Assembly (NCBI GenBank): GCA_003427395.1 | Contig: BFEA01000671.1 | Location: 382,414 to 409,350 of the forward strand | DNA from: Chara braunii | Lineage: Eukaryota; Streptophyta; Charophyceae; Charales; Characeae | DNA: 26,937 nt | Direction: 5' to 3' | Shown here: positions 1-10,940 of the stretch, in pieces | Numbering within the stretch: position 1 is the first letter of the stretch | Layout: each line of letters begins with the position of its first letter | Notes under the pieces: model-generated | What the model saw: the letters and a program-made list of their open reading frames with translations, nothing else | Told to the model about the DNA's origin: nothing | Databases searched by the model: none | Position numbers and translations under genes: made by a program

Positions 1-71
<71 letters not shown>
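1..71. repeat. (AG)n microsatellite
   Basis: About 35 uninterrupted AG dinucleotides run off the left edge of the window. This is simple sequence with no coding content. Its true length is unknown because the window begins inside it. Confidence 0.98.
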
Positions 72-73
<2 letters not shown>

Positions 74-245
74 CCCCTGGGTAGCGCTTCGGTAGGTCGC
101 GTAGGGACTTTTCGCATGGTCCTCGCTCCACACTCACCAAGACTTGGAAAACCTTTTCGGTACTCTGACGTGAAAATCCATTCGGCAGTGTGCTTCGCCA
201 CATTGCACTCTCGACTTGGAGCGCTCTCGAGGCGCACGTTGGAGA

Positions 246-276
246 GCACTGTCCAGCACTGTCCAGCACTGTCCAG
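246..276. repeat. 10 bp tandem repeat, about three copies
   Basis: The unit GCACTGTCCA is repeated three times without change. Its function is unknown and it probably arose by slippage. Confidence 0.9.
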
Positions 277-640
277 ATTGTGCCGACGAAATCTGGCGAG
301 GAAAACTGTGGAGACTGCTTGTCTGCCGCGGATCGCCTCAGGAGTTCTCCTGTCCAAAACCGGGCCTCCGGGCGATGTCTCCCGAAAATGGCCATTTGGA
401 ATTGAGGGCAAGAGCGTTAGCGATGCGTTAGCGGTTCGGGCGAAGTGGAGGCGGCGGGGGAGAAGGGCCGCGGCATCCGGTCCGTGCCTTGGCACGGACC
501 GGTTGTACGGGAACTCCGTGGTGGCGAGGGGTTAGGCGTCGTCTTCGTCATTTTCAAGGAAAGCTAAATGAGGCGATGTATCTGGGCAGTGTGCAGAAGC
601 ATAAGGGGAGTTGACGAAGTCAACAAGGAAAAGGGGGTAA

Positions 641-714
641 GCCGCTACCAGGTTTACATATCACTACCACTAATGCAGCCGCTACCAGGTTTACATATCA
701 CTACCACTAATGCA
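641..714. repeat. 37 bp perfect tandem duplication
   Basis: Two identical 37 bp units (641-677 and 678-714) each begin GCCGCTACCAGG and end ACTAATGCA. A weaker roughly 20 bp repeat with the shared word CAGGTGGAGTAA follows at 718-750. Tandem units just upstream of ORF1 resemble the repeated promoter monomers of some LINE 5' UTRs, but that link is only inferred. Confidence 0.9.
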
Positions 715-1096
715 GCGCAGGTGGAGTAATGCATCACAGGTGGAGTAACGACGGTGGTTATGTTGCCACCCGATATCCGGCGCGACAGTCAATACGGAAA
801 TCTCGTGGGGAAGAAACAACTGCGGCACGACTTCAGCATTTGGAGGACGGATGTTGAACTCTCAAATATGATGAAAGGTATACCTTACTCTCAGAATCTC
901 GGGGGGTGGGGGATAACTTATGTGTTGCCCAGTTGAATTGGATGCCTCAACAGCTGACAGTATAATAGAGTATAACTCTTCGTTAGGTTTTTGGATAGCC
1001 ATACTGCCGCACCCTACTTATTCAAGTTATTAGTTTATTATTTTATTTGAAACTCTATTCCTCCGTTGGAGGGTGGACGAAGAGCCGTGACGAGAA

Positions 1097-3899
1097 ATGG
1101 GGGATTCAAATGAACCTGCTCCTCCGAACCCCCCTCCCGCTCCTCCTCCCCCCCTCCTCCGGGGAATTCTGAGTCATCTCTTTCGGATTCAGAAAAGCAG
1201 CGAATCCGGGGTATCCTCGAATCTTGCTACTCTGATGGGATCCTCCCCAAAAAATTGTCTCAGAATACTGTGGAAGTGGGAGAAGATTTTGTCCCGAGTA
1301 GTCATCAACCCGGAGGTTTACAGACTCCAAGTGGAATGGCTTAAGGAACATGCTGTTACCATTCTGTTTGGAGACCAGACAACGTCCCTGCCAGTAGACG
1401 TTAAAAAACGGCTCGTGCGTACTTATGAAGATGGATGGGCCACCAACCGTGCGATCAATACACCCCCCAAACGCGGTTTATTCCGTATTGAATGCCGAAA
1501 TTTAGTAACCTATGTTTCAGCATCAAGCCAAATTGCGACATTCATGTTGAGAAAGAAACGTGAAAAGATAGTGCTGAATGGGAAATCCTACTCTATCACG
1601 TTTCAACCGTGGATGTCTGACTATGAGCTGTACGAGTGGAGGGAAGCCATGCGCTTCCAATTTTTTTGGATTAGGTGCATGTAAGTCCCCATCTCGGCTC
1701 TTCCTCAGCTGGAGTCGGCGGTGGCAGATGCGTTCGGATCGGTGCTGAAAGCATACCCGGCATTTAAGGAACCAGGTAAGCCGGAATTATTGAATATTCG
1801 GTTTGATTTAGTACCATCCGCAAGAATGAGATACAAACCGTGTCTGATGATAGACCATCTAGATGATGGTTATGCAGAGATTGACGTTATCTGTGCTGAC
1901 ACCCCCTGGTGCGAAACCTGCAGAAGATATTTTCATAAGTCCACTGATTGTCCTTCTAAACGACAACCTGGCCCTTCGGCGTCAAACGGGCTTATCAGGG
2001 AACAAACCCTCAACAAGAGCAAGAGATCAGAGAAAGCCGACAAGAGCAAGGACGTGGAGAAGGGGGATAAGGGCAAGACTGCTCAGGGGGATAAACAGCA
2101 TCAGGAGAAGGAGAAGGGAAGGGTTCTGGACGAAGTAACGGAGAAGACCAAACCACCAAACCCGCCTCCCCCTCAAGACCAGGGAGGAGGAAGGGCAATT
2201 GTGGTTTGGAAAAAGAAAGTCCCGAACCCCTCAGAGTCACAAAAGGGTCACCATCTTTCCCCCCAAAAGGTGCCAAACACAGAGCTGACCACTAAAGGGC
2301 TAGATATAAGAAAAGAACATGGATCGAAAGCAGGGTCGGAGGAAAGGGAAAAATCCCCGCTGAAGGACCAAGCCCATCAGGAAACGGAAAAAGGAATGAT
2401 AGATGTGGAAATGACCAGTGAAGAGGAGAACATCAATGAGGAAAGAGGAAAGAATGTGGAGGAAAAAGGGAATGAAGATTTCGAGGACACGAAGGATTCG
2501 GATATGGAGGACTCAGAGAAGGAGGAGGATGGGTCTGAGGTGGAGGAGGAGGAGAGAGAAGAGGAAGAAGACGAGGAAGAAGAGGAGGAGGAGGATAAAG
2601 AGGAAGAGGGAAAAGGTGAAAGAGTTAGGGAGGAGGAGGAGGATAAAGACAAAGAGGAGGAAGAGGAGAGGAGGAGGAGTAGAGAGGAGGAGGGCAATGA
2701 TAAGAATGGGAGTGTCCAGAGGGAAGAGGAAGAGGAAAGAGAGAGAAAGTCTGAGGACAACAGGGAGGACAGCAGGGAGGAGGGCCATAAGGAAGAAGTT
2801 ATAGAACAGGTCCAAATGGTAAATGCGGGAAAGGAGGAGGAGAAGCGGGTAGAAGATGACGTCCAGGCCAGGGTTTCACCCTCCCCCAGGGGTCCAAATT
2901 TACAGCCTCTGGAAAACTTTGTAGTGTATGATAATAACTCATTTATCCCATTGGATGTTGACCAGTCAGGCGGTCCCATGTCTGAAAAAGAAAAAGAAGC
3001 CGCGGACAGTACATGGAAATTGGCGGATATTTTCCCTTTTCAGAGAATGGGTAACCAACAGTTACTGGGTGCTTTTGGTTTGGCCCAGGCCTGTGAATCT
3101 TCTCCGGCAAAAAAAGTAAAGCGAAATGATGCGTCAGTCGGAGTGGCCTCGGGTGAGGAAACTGGAAGCCCTCCACGCACCCAGCGATTTGAGAAGGATA
3201 CAGAGGGGCGCAAGAGGCCGAGGTCATCTAGCCATGCTAGAAGGGAACTGTCTCTGGCTGGTCCTATGAGAACAGTTACCAAAGCAGACAAGGCAAAAGG
3301 TCCTATCAAGCAGTTTGTTGTCCCTCTGATCATATCAGAGTCAGCAGTAGGTCCAGTGCTTTTAACTAGAATAACCAACAATGACGGACTGGAAATTCCG
3401 TCTATTCCTGTAACTGCCCCCCCCTCGGATGAGGAGGCAGTGGAAATAGCGAAACGGCAAGTTTTGAATCATACGGGTTCGGTAGCAGTGCTACCTTCCT
3501 TCCTTTAAAATTAACCGGTACTTGTCTCAGAAACAGCAACTCCCCCCGGTGGTCTTCCACATGGCGCTGATGGGCATTCGCACCATCTGTGAATCTTTTG
3601 ATAAATGGTGTGACCTCTGGGTTCATTGGATACCACTCCAAGATTTCCTGTCGGGTAATATAGAATCAATAGATAAATTACAAATGCCCGCGGAAAGAAC
3701 GGGAGTGGTTATCCTTGAGTGAATGCGGCATACCAACGGGGTAGATAAACTCTCAGGGGCTACCCTAACTCAGAATCTTTTGATGGTCAGTCTCTCGGGT
3801 AAGGACGCAAAGGAAACAAAAAGACCTCAGATTCACCTCAAGGATCAGAGTCGGATCCAAGCTACCGGCACGTCTGCTGTAGATGGTACTTCCGCCTAA
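1097..3899 (+). pseudogene. LINE ORF1 protein (RNA-binding, CCHC knuckle), broken
   Basis: The ATG at 1097 opens a proline-rich N-terminus and then a globular domain. A TAA at 1682 breaks the frame, but the same frame resumes at once (VPISALPQLESAVADAFG) and runs to 3508. The region around the stop resembles the DUF4283-type domain of plant LINE ORF1 proteins, which is a resemblance only. A zinc knuckle C-x2-C-x4-H-x4-C lies at 1910-1951. The middle (about 2400-2850) is a very acidic Glu-rich linker. A shift near 3500 into another frame, with one TGA at 3720, extends the protein to the TAA at 3897-3899. That end overlaps the ORF2 start by 17 bases, which suggests coupled translation of the two ORFs in the ancestor. 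The role known for the family is binding element RNA in the transposition particle. Confidence 0.8.
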
Positions 3900-4818
3900 A
3901 CTACGGTTGGCATCTTGGAATGTCCGTGGTTTAGGTGATACCTCACACAGATTTAAAAGATCAAGACTGAGATCCTGGATGCATTCGAATAATGTTCATA
4001 TTTTGGGCATCCAAGAATCAAAATTAAATACTGGAAAACTACAGACCTTGAGGACATATTGGGAAGGCCCCCAAATTTGGTCGTCCGCAGATAGGTCCAA
4101 GGGTGGGGTAGCAATATTAATCAACAAGGACTTAGAGGCGGAAGTACTTGATTCCTATGTTGATTCGGCTGGGAGAATAGCATGGATCAAAATACTTCTA
4201 GGTGAGGAGGAATGGGGCATTGTTTCAATTTATGCCCCGGTCGAACTTATTGATCGAATAGACTTTCTAGCCAACCTCCCGGCCTTCCTACCCGACACGG
4301 AAAACCTGGTCATACTAAGAGACCTCAACACGATATTAATCCCAGGATTAGATTCATTGTCAGTTTTTCCCCCCAGACAGGACGCAGGTATCTTAAACTC
4401 TTTGCTGGATGCTTATTCATTAACAGATGTGTTCCGTACCTTAAATCCCGAGCTAAACGACTTCTCCTGGTTTGGGGCTAAGCCAGCAGGTAACACCCCA
4501 GCCCCAAGGAGCTGACTAGACTTTATCTTAGCACGAGGCTCTCCTTGGAACACCTGTTTTTGATGTGATGTAGTGCCAGGTACAGAATCATTATTAGACC
4601 ATCATCCAGTATTGATGGACGTAGTCTCTGCAGAAGTCATTCAAAGAGAGAGACCCCCATTTAGGCTGAACGTAAACATGCTCAAGGATGAGGGTATCAA
4701 GCAATGGGTAACAGACCAAATGACAGTGTGGAACACTACGAAAGACTTATTTGAAGACCTGCTGGAATGGGCGGAAGTAGGAATCAACATAATTAGGAAC
4801 TCGTATGCAAATTTCTAG
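3883..4818 (+). pseudogene. LINE ORF2, AP-like endonuclease domain, broken
   Basis: The start is the ATG at 3883, overlapping the end of ORF1. This is the exonuclease-endonuclease-phosphatase fold that nicks target DNA to prime reverse transcription. Visible motifs are SWNVRGL (Asn codon 3919), IQESK (Glu 4015), GGVAIL, VSIYAP, RDLN (Asp 4321 and Asn 4327, where GDxN is usual) and the terminal DHHPV (4597 onward). Most catalytic residues therefore survive. A TGA at 4513 stands just before LDFIL, where the family normally has Arg, so a CGA to TGA change is likely. A second TGA is at 4561. The frame then ends at the TAG at 4816, and the RT half continues in a different frame, which marks an indel in this stretch. 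The 95 bp duplication at 4726-4916 overlaps the break. Confidence 0.88.
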
Positions 4819-4916
4819 AANGTGTGGAACACTACGAAAGACTTATTTGAAGACCTGCTGGAATGGGCGGAAGTAGGAATCAACATAATTAGGAACTCGT
4901 ATGCAAATTTCTAGAA
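4726..4916. repeat. 95 bp perfect direct duplication around one N
   Basis: Bases 4726-4820 and 4822-4916 are identical, separated by the single N at 4821. Both copies begin GTGTGGAACACTACG and end TTTCTAGAA. Perfect identity plus an N at the join points to two overlapping contig ends placed side by side. Removing one copy does not repair the reading frame, so the ORF2 frameshift is separate. Confidence 0.95.
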
Positions 4917-7078
4917 TGAAGTCAGCAAATCGGACATGGCAAGAAGTAAAACTCAAAAAGGAAGTGGTCCAGGCGGAAAGCCAAATGGGTATAGACCCAT
5001 TTTTGGATTTTTTTTGGACGGAGAAGCGGAAATCANCATTAATGCAGTTGGAACAGCTGGAAGTCAAGAAACAGGCCGAATGGCTGGAGTGGCTAAAGGT
5101 CCGAGGAATTATCGGTTATGATCGAATGACAAAGCTATCCTTTAGATCGNTAATACTGCGGCAGGCGAAGCCATTGATAAGAGAGCTCCGCCATCCCTTC
5201 ACGATTGATCAGACCCCNGCTTCAGATATGGCGTCCATGTGTGCAAATGCCTTTGACTATTTTAAAGATATAGTATCTACTAGACGACCATTTGATACAC
5301 TGGACACAGACCTATCAATCTCCAGCCACTTCTGGGACAAGACCTCAACCAGGGTCCCGTACTCAGCGGTTCGGTCATTAGATGAACCTTTTACTGTCGC
5401 TGAACTGGGTAGGGCAGTGAAGCAAATGGCCCTGGGAAAATGCCCAGGCCTTGATGGACTGCCCGTGGAACTATATTTAGCCTGCTGGCCAGCCTTTGGA
5501 CCCTTTCTCTGTGACATATTTAACAATGTCAGGACGACAGGCAGATTACCGGGTGATTTTTTGAAAGGAGTGATATCATTACTATACAAAAAGGGAGATA
5601 AGGCCGAAGTCAAGAATTACAGACCAATGTCGGTTTTAAATATAACTTATAAAATATTGGCCAAAGCTTACGCCAGTAGGCTCGCGGACATACTCCCCCT
5701 CTTGGTTGGACAGGAACAGGGGGGCTTTGTTAAGGGGAGATCGATATTTGAAAATATAATGTCTACCCTTCAAGCCTTCGAAATAATATCTAAAGAAAGG
5801 AGGGAAGTGGTTGTCCTCCTACTGGACATGGAAAAAGCCTACAATAAGGTGGGCTGGACTTTTATCCTTACCACCTTATCGAAAATGGGCTTCGGCCCCC
5901 ACTTTTGCAATAATGTTAAGGCAATGTACTCTCAGACGAGGTCTGCAATTATTATAAATGGACACCTGTCGGAGGACTTCCAGCTGACCCGTTCGCTGCG
6001 TCAGGGATGTCCCCTGACCCCTTTATTATTTGTTATCCAATTAGAAATTTTATTGGACAATATCCGTCATAACCCGAAAATTGTTGGATTGAAGATCCCG
6101 CCTACCATTCATTGGAAGGGGGGGGCAATTGCTGACAATCTAACAATTGCCTGTGAAAATTCAGTCTCAGCCTTTACTGAGCTTAGGATAGTGCTAGATG
6201 ATTATTGTCAGTTGTCTGAGGCATCTATTAACTGGGATAAATCCACATACTTTCTCCCCACCCCCTATGAGATATGTGCCCAATAGGGTTTGAAGCAGGT
6301 GCCAGAGGGATTGTCCGAACGCTTTCTGGGTGTTCAAGTGGCACTGTCTGATTGCTCTGCAGGACAAGACAAAATTCTTCAGGAGAAAGTCTGTGCCCGT
6401 ATTACGGGTTGGATCATAAATCACAAGTTGTCACTTTTTGGGCGGGCATTAGTTCTATCAGCGACAGCTTTCTCCTTGTTGTGGTTCCCCCTGACTGTTC
6501 ATTGGTTGGGCGATGAAGCCTACTCAACAATAAAGAGGGTTGCTGCACAATACACTTGGAAGCCTGCAGCCACAGAAGATCAAGGTTTTATTGCAAGGGT
6601 GGCATGGGATAAATTAACCTTCCCCAGATCAGAAGGGGGCCTGGGTATTATTGACCCTAGAGACCAAAACATCGCCTTGCTAGGGCAATGGGTGATCAAA
6701 GCTCTGATGGAGAATAAAGAACAAAAGAGTTGGATACTGATGGCTGAATATATTTTTAAGAGAGACTGGTCACTCAGTGATGGTGGGCAGGTGTGGGCAT
6801 GCTTAGTGCAAACAGACATGGGAAGGAGAAAAGTAAAATCCAGAATATGGACTGCAATTCTTAAAGCCTGGTCAAAGATACGGCCCATACCACTGAATCA
6901 GCCTTCCTCTAAGTTGGAAGTAGCTAATCAAACCCTGTTTGATAACAACTTGATTAAATCTGAATCAGACACCCCGTTTCCAACAATGGGTGAAATGAGA
7001 GGCAGTTTTGCCAAGTCCTGGTTAGAAAAAGGTATCCTTCAAGTGAAGCACCTTTGGGACGAGGACAACCAAGCCTGA
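4901..7078 (+). pseudogene. LINE ORF2, reverse transcriptase and thumb, broken
   Basis: RT motifs appear in order: KCPGLDGLPVELY, NYRPMSVLNITYKILAK, QGGFVKGRSI, LLLDMEKAYNKV (first catalytic Asp at 5825), LRQGCPLTPLLF and IADN. The last should be the F/YADD box. Its second Asp is AAT (Asn) at 6137-6139, which should abolish catalysis. AYN at 5843 also replaces the common AYD. After a TAG at 6284 the same frame continues with the thumb and C-terminal motifs SLFGRALVLSATAFSLLWF, YTWKP and GGLGIIDPRDQNIALL, up to the TGA at 7076. The RT copies element RNA at the nicked target in the nucleus. The start given is simply the first methionine in this frame. The true protein continues from the endonuclease domain. 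Confidence 0.92.
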
Positions 7079-8230
7079 TTCTCTTACGAAGATATTAAAA
7101 AAAAACTACCCAGAATTCGGTCAGTAAAGGATAACTTCATTGCATTGTTGAACGCAATCCCCATTCATTGGGAGGGTGTGTTGAAATAGGAGTCTGAACA
7201 CAGTCAGCTTACTTGGCTGGTAGACCCTTCAGCGACAAGATTGGAGGAGGTACTGAGAGTCCTGGGTCCGGATCTTCATCAAGGGATGAGGGTTGAATGT
7301 TGGGGGGTGGGAAGAGAAGGGAAGATGGGGAGGGAAGTTTCCTTTGTGAAAGAAAAGACTATTGATACTACAAAGCAGCTGGTAGAAGTAAGAATCTAGA
7401 TGAACAATGATAAGAAAACTGTTCGACAAGGAACATTACTGGATGGTGAGGCTGCTTCCTATAAGGTTGATCCAACCCTCTTCGGTTGGAAATCCAGTAA
7501 GGGAAAAGAAACCCCTCTTTGTGCATATGTACCAAGGACTGGGGTCGCATCATGTCGATTGAGAAAAAAACAGCCTGTGGACTTGGCAGTAAGAAGATTC
7601 CATAAGATTAGGGGGACTACAAAAAACCCCTCGGATTTTCCTTTTTTCTTAAAAATTCTGAGGAAAATCCCGTCTCAGAGGCAGGCGAGTTTAATGTGGA
7701 CTCAATCCATGCAAGTGACAACTTTAGCATTATGGCTACATACTAAGGGCATGGATTTTAGCATTACGTGTCGACGCTGCAATTGGGGTTGGGAGTCTAC
7801 GGAACATCTATGGCTATACTGCCCGCTGGCTGATGAGCTATGGATGTGGTGGAAAACCTTTTGGGATGCTTAGGTGGGACCGGACTGGGAATGGTCAGAT
7901 GATTGGATACTTTTTGGTATCCCGCCAGGCAAGGCAAAGCTGTAAGAAGGCTGGGGCTATGTGGCCCTGACCTGCAGAGGTATACTAATGGTAGTAATAT
8001 GGAAGTCCCGGAATGCTCAAGTGTTCAGAGATGAAATGGTGGACATCCATCAACAAAAAACAATAGTGAAGTCGTTGCTGAGAACAACCATCAGAGCCGA
8101 ATGGAATCAGGCAAGGCAGAGAGCAGGACGAGGGAAATACTGGCTTAATAAGACATGGTCCCTCAAAGATGTACTCTACAAGACTGACCCAGAGAACAAA
8201 CTCTGGCTGGCCCCTTGGTTGTATGACTAA
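7079..8230 (+). pseudogene. LINE ORF2 C-terminal region with zf-RVT motif, broken
   Basis: This stays in the same frame as the RT but is cut by TAG 7187, TAG 7397, TAG 7871 and TAA 7943. The zinc motif is CRRC (7769-7780) with HLWLYC (7805-7822), the C-x2-C...H-x4-C pattern of the zf-RVT domain in plant LINEs. After it come VVIWKSRNAQVF (about 7988-8024) and a Trp-rich end, LWLAPWLYD, before the TAA at 8228. The segment also aligns by eye with E2 and L-minus below, which confirms that it is a conserved protein tail. No RNase H motif is recognisable. Confidence 0.85.
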
Positions 8231-8657
8231 GTTGGAGATGTAGAAATCGCTTTAGATATCGTACTATGTGTTCAGATAGCATGAAATTTTGACTCCGCCT
8301 CAATTATGTGATTTGGAGTTAGTCTGATCATGTTGAATGTATAAGATTGGCTTCTGAGTCGTTCGTCATGGAATTATTGAGACTCAGAGGCAGAGGGACA
8401 TTACACACCTTTTTTACTTAGCGTCAAGTATAATTTTTTTTGGAAAGTACTGTTGGTGTTTGAATGGGACCCTGGACCCGGTTTTCAGGTAGTTCAGGTT
8501 ATTTTTATAGCATCCGATTTTAGTCGAGTATTATAAGCCAAACTGGCTGAGGCTGCCAGGATAACACCGGGTTGAATTGTGAGGTCCCCGGCCTCGTTCA
8601 TTGGACGATTTTTATAAAAGCTTAATACTTTCCAAAAAAAAATAATAATAAAAAAAA
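8231..8657 (+). other. E1 3' UTR and A-rich tail
   Basis: This noncoding stretch follows the ORF2 stop and ends in an A-rich tail interrupted by Ts (8634-8657). The last 100 bases share words with the 3' ends of the other two LINE copies. AAACTGGCTGAGGCTGCCAG and GTGAGGTCCCCGGCCTC recur, in reverse complement, in L-minus, and GGCCTC plus an A/T-rich tail recurs in E2. The three elements are therefore one family. Confidence 0.8.
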
Positions 8658-8788
8658 TGGTCATTTGCAGGCAGAGTCCCAAGCCGTTTATTTTTTATTT
8701 TTTAGTTTTTTTAGTACCTCCGAGCCTGTTTTTGTCGACCCTGAATTTCACTGCGCTCCGAGTTTGCCGAGCCTGGGTACCACTCCCT
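8658..8788. other. Short unassigned spacer, T-rich
   Basis: This lies between the A-tail of E1 and the T-tract that ends minus-strand L-minus. It contains another T-rich run (8688-8712) that could be the reversed tail of a further minus-strand element. No gene is seen. Confidence 0.5.
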
Positions 8789-8858
8789 TTTTTTTTTCTT
8801 TTTTTTTTTAACAAGAAACAAACAAAGGGGAGGCCGGGGACCTCACAATTCGAGCCGG
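8789..8858 (-). mobile_element. L-minus, 3' tip (separated by E2 insertion)
   Basis: The T-tract at about 8788-8809 is the reversed poly(A) tail of a minus-strand LINE. The next bases, read on the minus strand, are GAATTGTGAGGTCCCCGGCC, which also occurs in the E1 3' UTR (8572-8591). The rest of this 3' UTR resumes at 10524-10535, beyond E2. Confidence 0.8.
8847..8858. repeat. Left target-site duplication of E2
   Basis: AATTCGAGCCGG here matches AATTGAGCCGG at 10524-10534 with one base missing. The right copy directly follows the A-rich tail of E2, as expected from target-primed reverse transcription. Confidence 0.8.
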
Positions 8859-8860
8859 TT

Positions 8861-10079
8861 CTTCGGACCGGGGATCTGTGGAATGAGAATACAGGACAAT
8901 GGCTTTCTGTGCCGGAACTACGAGAAGTACTGGACAATCTCCACAATGTGGAACGCAAGTATGCAGAAGTTTTAGACGGAATCCCATATAGTTGGTAACA
9001 ACTCTTAAGTCCGGCAGGTATTAACCCACCAGGCACATGGTATGCCCCAGGCCATTTACGGGAGTACCCCATCTACTGGAAATTGACAGGGTACGACCAG
9101 GAAGGAAACAGAACCTGGGAATCATGGGCTACAGAGGCGCAAGGCCCTACTTTGGTTAGAACTGAGGAACCTATAGGTCCGAAGTTAGGAGAAGCCCTCC
9201 TCCAAGTCAGGGTAGAAGAGAGCTGGGAGGTGGAGAACAGGCACATTGTCCAGTATAGTGGAACGGACAAACCGATTGTTCTCCGTAAACTGGACCCAGG
9301 AAGCTAGGGATGGATGGGACAGGGAACGAGTGGCTCAACTCTGACCCTGGGAAAACTGAACTCTACACTCCAGATTCCGCAGCCGAGCAAACTTCCAATT
9401 GCAGTCACTGTAGATCGATGGAAACGCCTTCTGCCCACTGCAGGTGAGATGGTAGCACATCGGATAGAAAGACTATGGCAACAACTTCCAAGCCTCCCTT
9501 CTCAGAGATATGCAGCAATTCTCTGGCTGCTATCATGGGTGGTCTCGCCCTCGGCTGTTTGGTTGGCAGGCAAAGGCGTGCAGGTTCAGTTAGCATGTAA
9601 GAGATGTACCTGGCCATATGAGTCCACCACACATCTATGGTGGGACTGTCCAGACTTTAACCGCATATGGAAATGGTGGGCGGAACACTGGCATTTGTTC
9701 TCAGAATACGGCTGGGAGTGGGACAGGGATTGGGTTCTTCTTGGCCTGATACCGAAGGACATCCCCACAAATGAGGGGAGTGGGCTACGTGGCACATGTT
9801 TGCAGAATGGTCATTATGTCAGTTATATGGGAACACCGTAATCGCGCAGTCTTCGACAAAAGGGGAATGACGGATTCAGAGACAAAAAGGTTAATCTGCT
9901 TTCGTTTGAGTCTTCAGATCCAGGCGGATTGGAACCGTCGGTTCAGAGACACCGGTATCTCAGGCAAGAATTTGAGATGGTTTGTAGAGACATGGTGTGA
10001 AGGCAAAAATTGGTTGGCAAAGGTAGAATTGCAGAATAAATTGACATTGTGCTCATGGTTGAAGTCAGGCTATAGTTAG
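8861..10079 (+). pseudogene. E2 ORF2 C-terminal fragment with zf-RVT motif
   Basis: One frame is read from 8861 through TAA 8996 and TAG 9305 to about 9770. It then shifts into the frame of VGYVAHVCRMVIMSVIWEHR and stops at 10079. The zinc motif is CKRC (9596-9607) with HLWWDC (9632-9649). The segment IPYSW, stop, QLLSPAGINPPGTWYAPG is also present in L-minus (IPEAWKRLLGPEGIDPTGTW), which shows shared ancestry. It is truncated and interrupted, so it is not functional. Confidence 0.85.
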
Positions 10080-10523
10080 GAACCTGGACACTCGGTTCCG
10101 GGTTTGTCGCAGGAGACAGGCAGGGCCTTGGATGGATGAGGGGCGAAGAGGGCGGAGTTGTCAAAACGGTGCTGTATTTAGGCTCCTAAGGGTCACTGTA
10201 GACTCTTGTGTTGGTTTCGTATTGTTGGTGTGTTTTAGTTTTAAGTATAGAAGGGTTAGAGTAGTGGGTTTTGGGTAGATGCTATAAGTATATGGCTCAC
10301 CTATAGACATAAGGTTGTATAGTGGATCCTTAGTGAAGAGCAGAGAGCTCGACTCAATCAGTGTTTTGGCAGGCTGTCAGGCACACGTATCGGTTAAACC
10401 GAAGCTGGGTGGTTTTTCCCCCAGTACTCATGTTACCTTCCGGGTTGTTTGTGAGGATTCCCGGCCTCTTTTTGCCAATTTTATAATGAAATTCTCAACC
10501 TTTTCCCGAAAAAAAATAAAAAA
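10080..10523 (+). other. E2 3' UTR
   Basis: This noncoding stretch runs between the ORF2 stop and the A-rich tail. It ends with GTGAGGATTCCCGGCCTC and an AT-rich tail, parallel to the end of E1. No separate gene is seen. Confidence 0.75.
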
Positions 10524-10534
10524 AATTGAGCCGG
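10524..10534. repeat. Right target-site duplication of E2
   Basis: AATTGAGCCGG follows the A-tail of E2 and pairs with 8847-8858. Beyond it L-minus resumes: its reverse strand reads AACTGGTTGATGCTGTCAGG, matching the E1 3' UTR at 8540-8560 with few changes. Confidence 0.8.
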
Positions 10535-10940
10535 AGTTATCCTGACAGCATCAACCAGTTTAGCTTACGGTCCCAGCTGAACTCGGAACCCATCTTTCGT
10601 ACCTTCTTACAGACCAAAACAGAACACCTTTCCATCTACACACTCAGCATAACCAAAATTCTTTAAAAGTTGTAACTTGCTCCCTCTTATTTATCACCCT
10701 AACTCTTTATTCAATCAACCAATCCGTCAAAGACGACGACCTGGCCTACTATGGCCTAGGTGGAACCTAAGTTCCTTATTCCACATCCCTCTCCTAATTG
10801 GCCCACTGCGACCCTAACAACCGAGTGATCTGGTTAAAGCCTTACCACTCTCTAGCCTCCTCCCTACAGACCGAGTAGCCCAGGTCCCCTACCCTCCAAA
10901 CTCACTGTTCTACTCTACATTATCCTTCACCCCTTTACTT

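Larger units (their letters stand above)
72..1096. other. Gene-free leader upstream of LINE E1, possible 5' UTR
   Basis: No credible gene is seen. The short open frames here overlap one another in different frames and show no recognisable motif. The stretch holds two small tandem repeats (246-276 and 641-714). It directly precedes ORF1 of a plus-strand LINE, so some of it could be that element's 5' UTR and internal promoter. I could not find a target-site duplication that would fix the 5' boundary. Composition changes from GC-rich (72-540) to AT-richer (about 900-1060), so a junction may lie in between. Confidence 0.5.
1097..8657 (+). mobile_element. E1: nearly full-length, decayed plant-type L1 LINE
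   Basis: In order the element carries an ORF1 protein with a CCHC knuckle (1097-3899), an ORF2 with AP-type endonuclease, reverse transcriptase and a C-terminal zinc motif (3883-8230), and a 3' UTR ending in an A-rich tail (8634-8657). There are no LTRs. This order is that of L1-clade non-LTR retrotransposons of plants. Coding is interrupted by stops at 1682, 3720, 4513, 4561, 6284, 7076, 7187, 7397, 7871 and 7943, by a shift near 3500, and by one between about 4816 and 4900. A catalytic RT residue is also changed, so the copy cannot be active. The 5' end is uncertain and could lie within 72-1096. No target duplication was found. Confidence 0.9.
8859..10523 (+). mobile_element. E2: 5'-truncated LINE nested in L-minus
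   Basis: This contains only the C-terminal part of ORF2, a 3' UTR and an A-rich tail (10509-10526). Its 5' end corresponds to about position 7050 of E1, typical of 5' truncation during insertion. It lies inside the 3' UTR of L-minus and is bounded by an 11-12 bp target duplication, so it is younger than L-minus. Confidence 0.85.

Noticed and set aside
2377-2979. 200-codon minus-strand Ser/Leu-rich frame
   Set aside because: It is the antisense shadow of the Glu-rich region of LINE ORF1.
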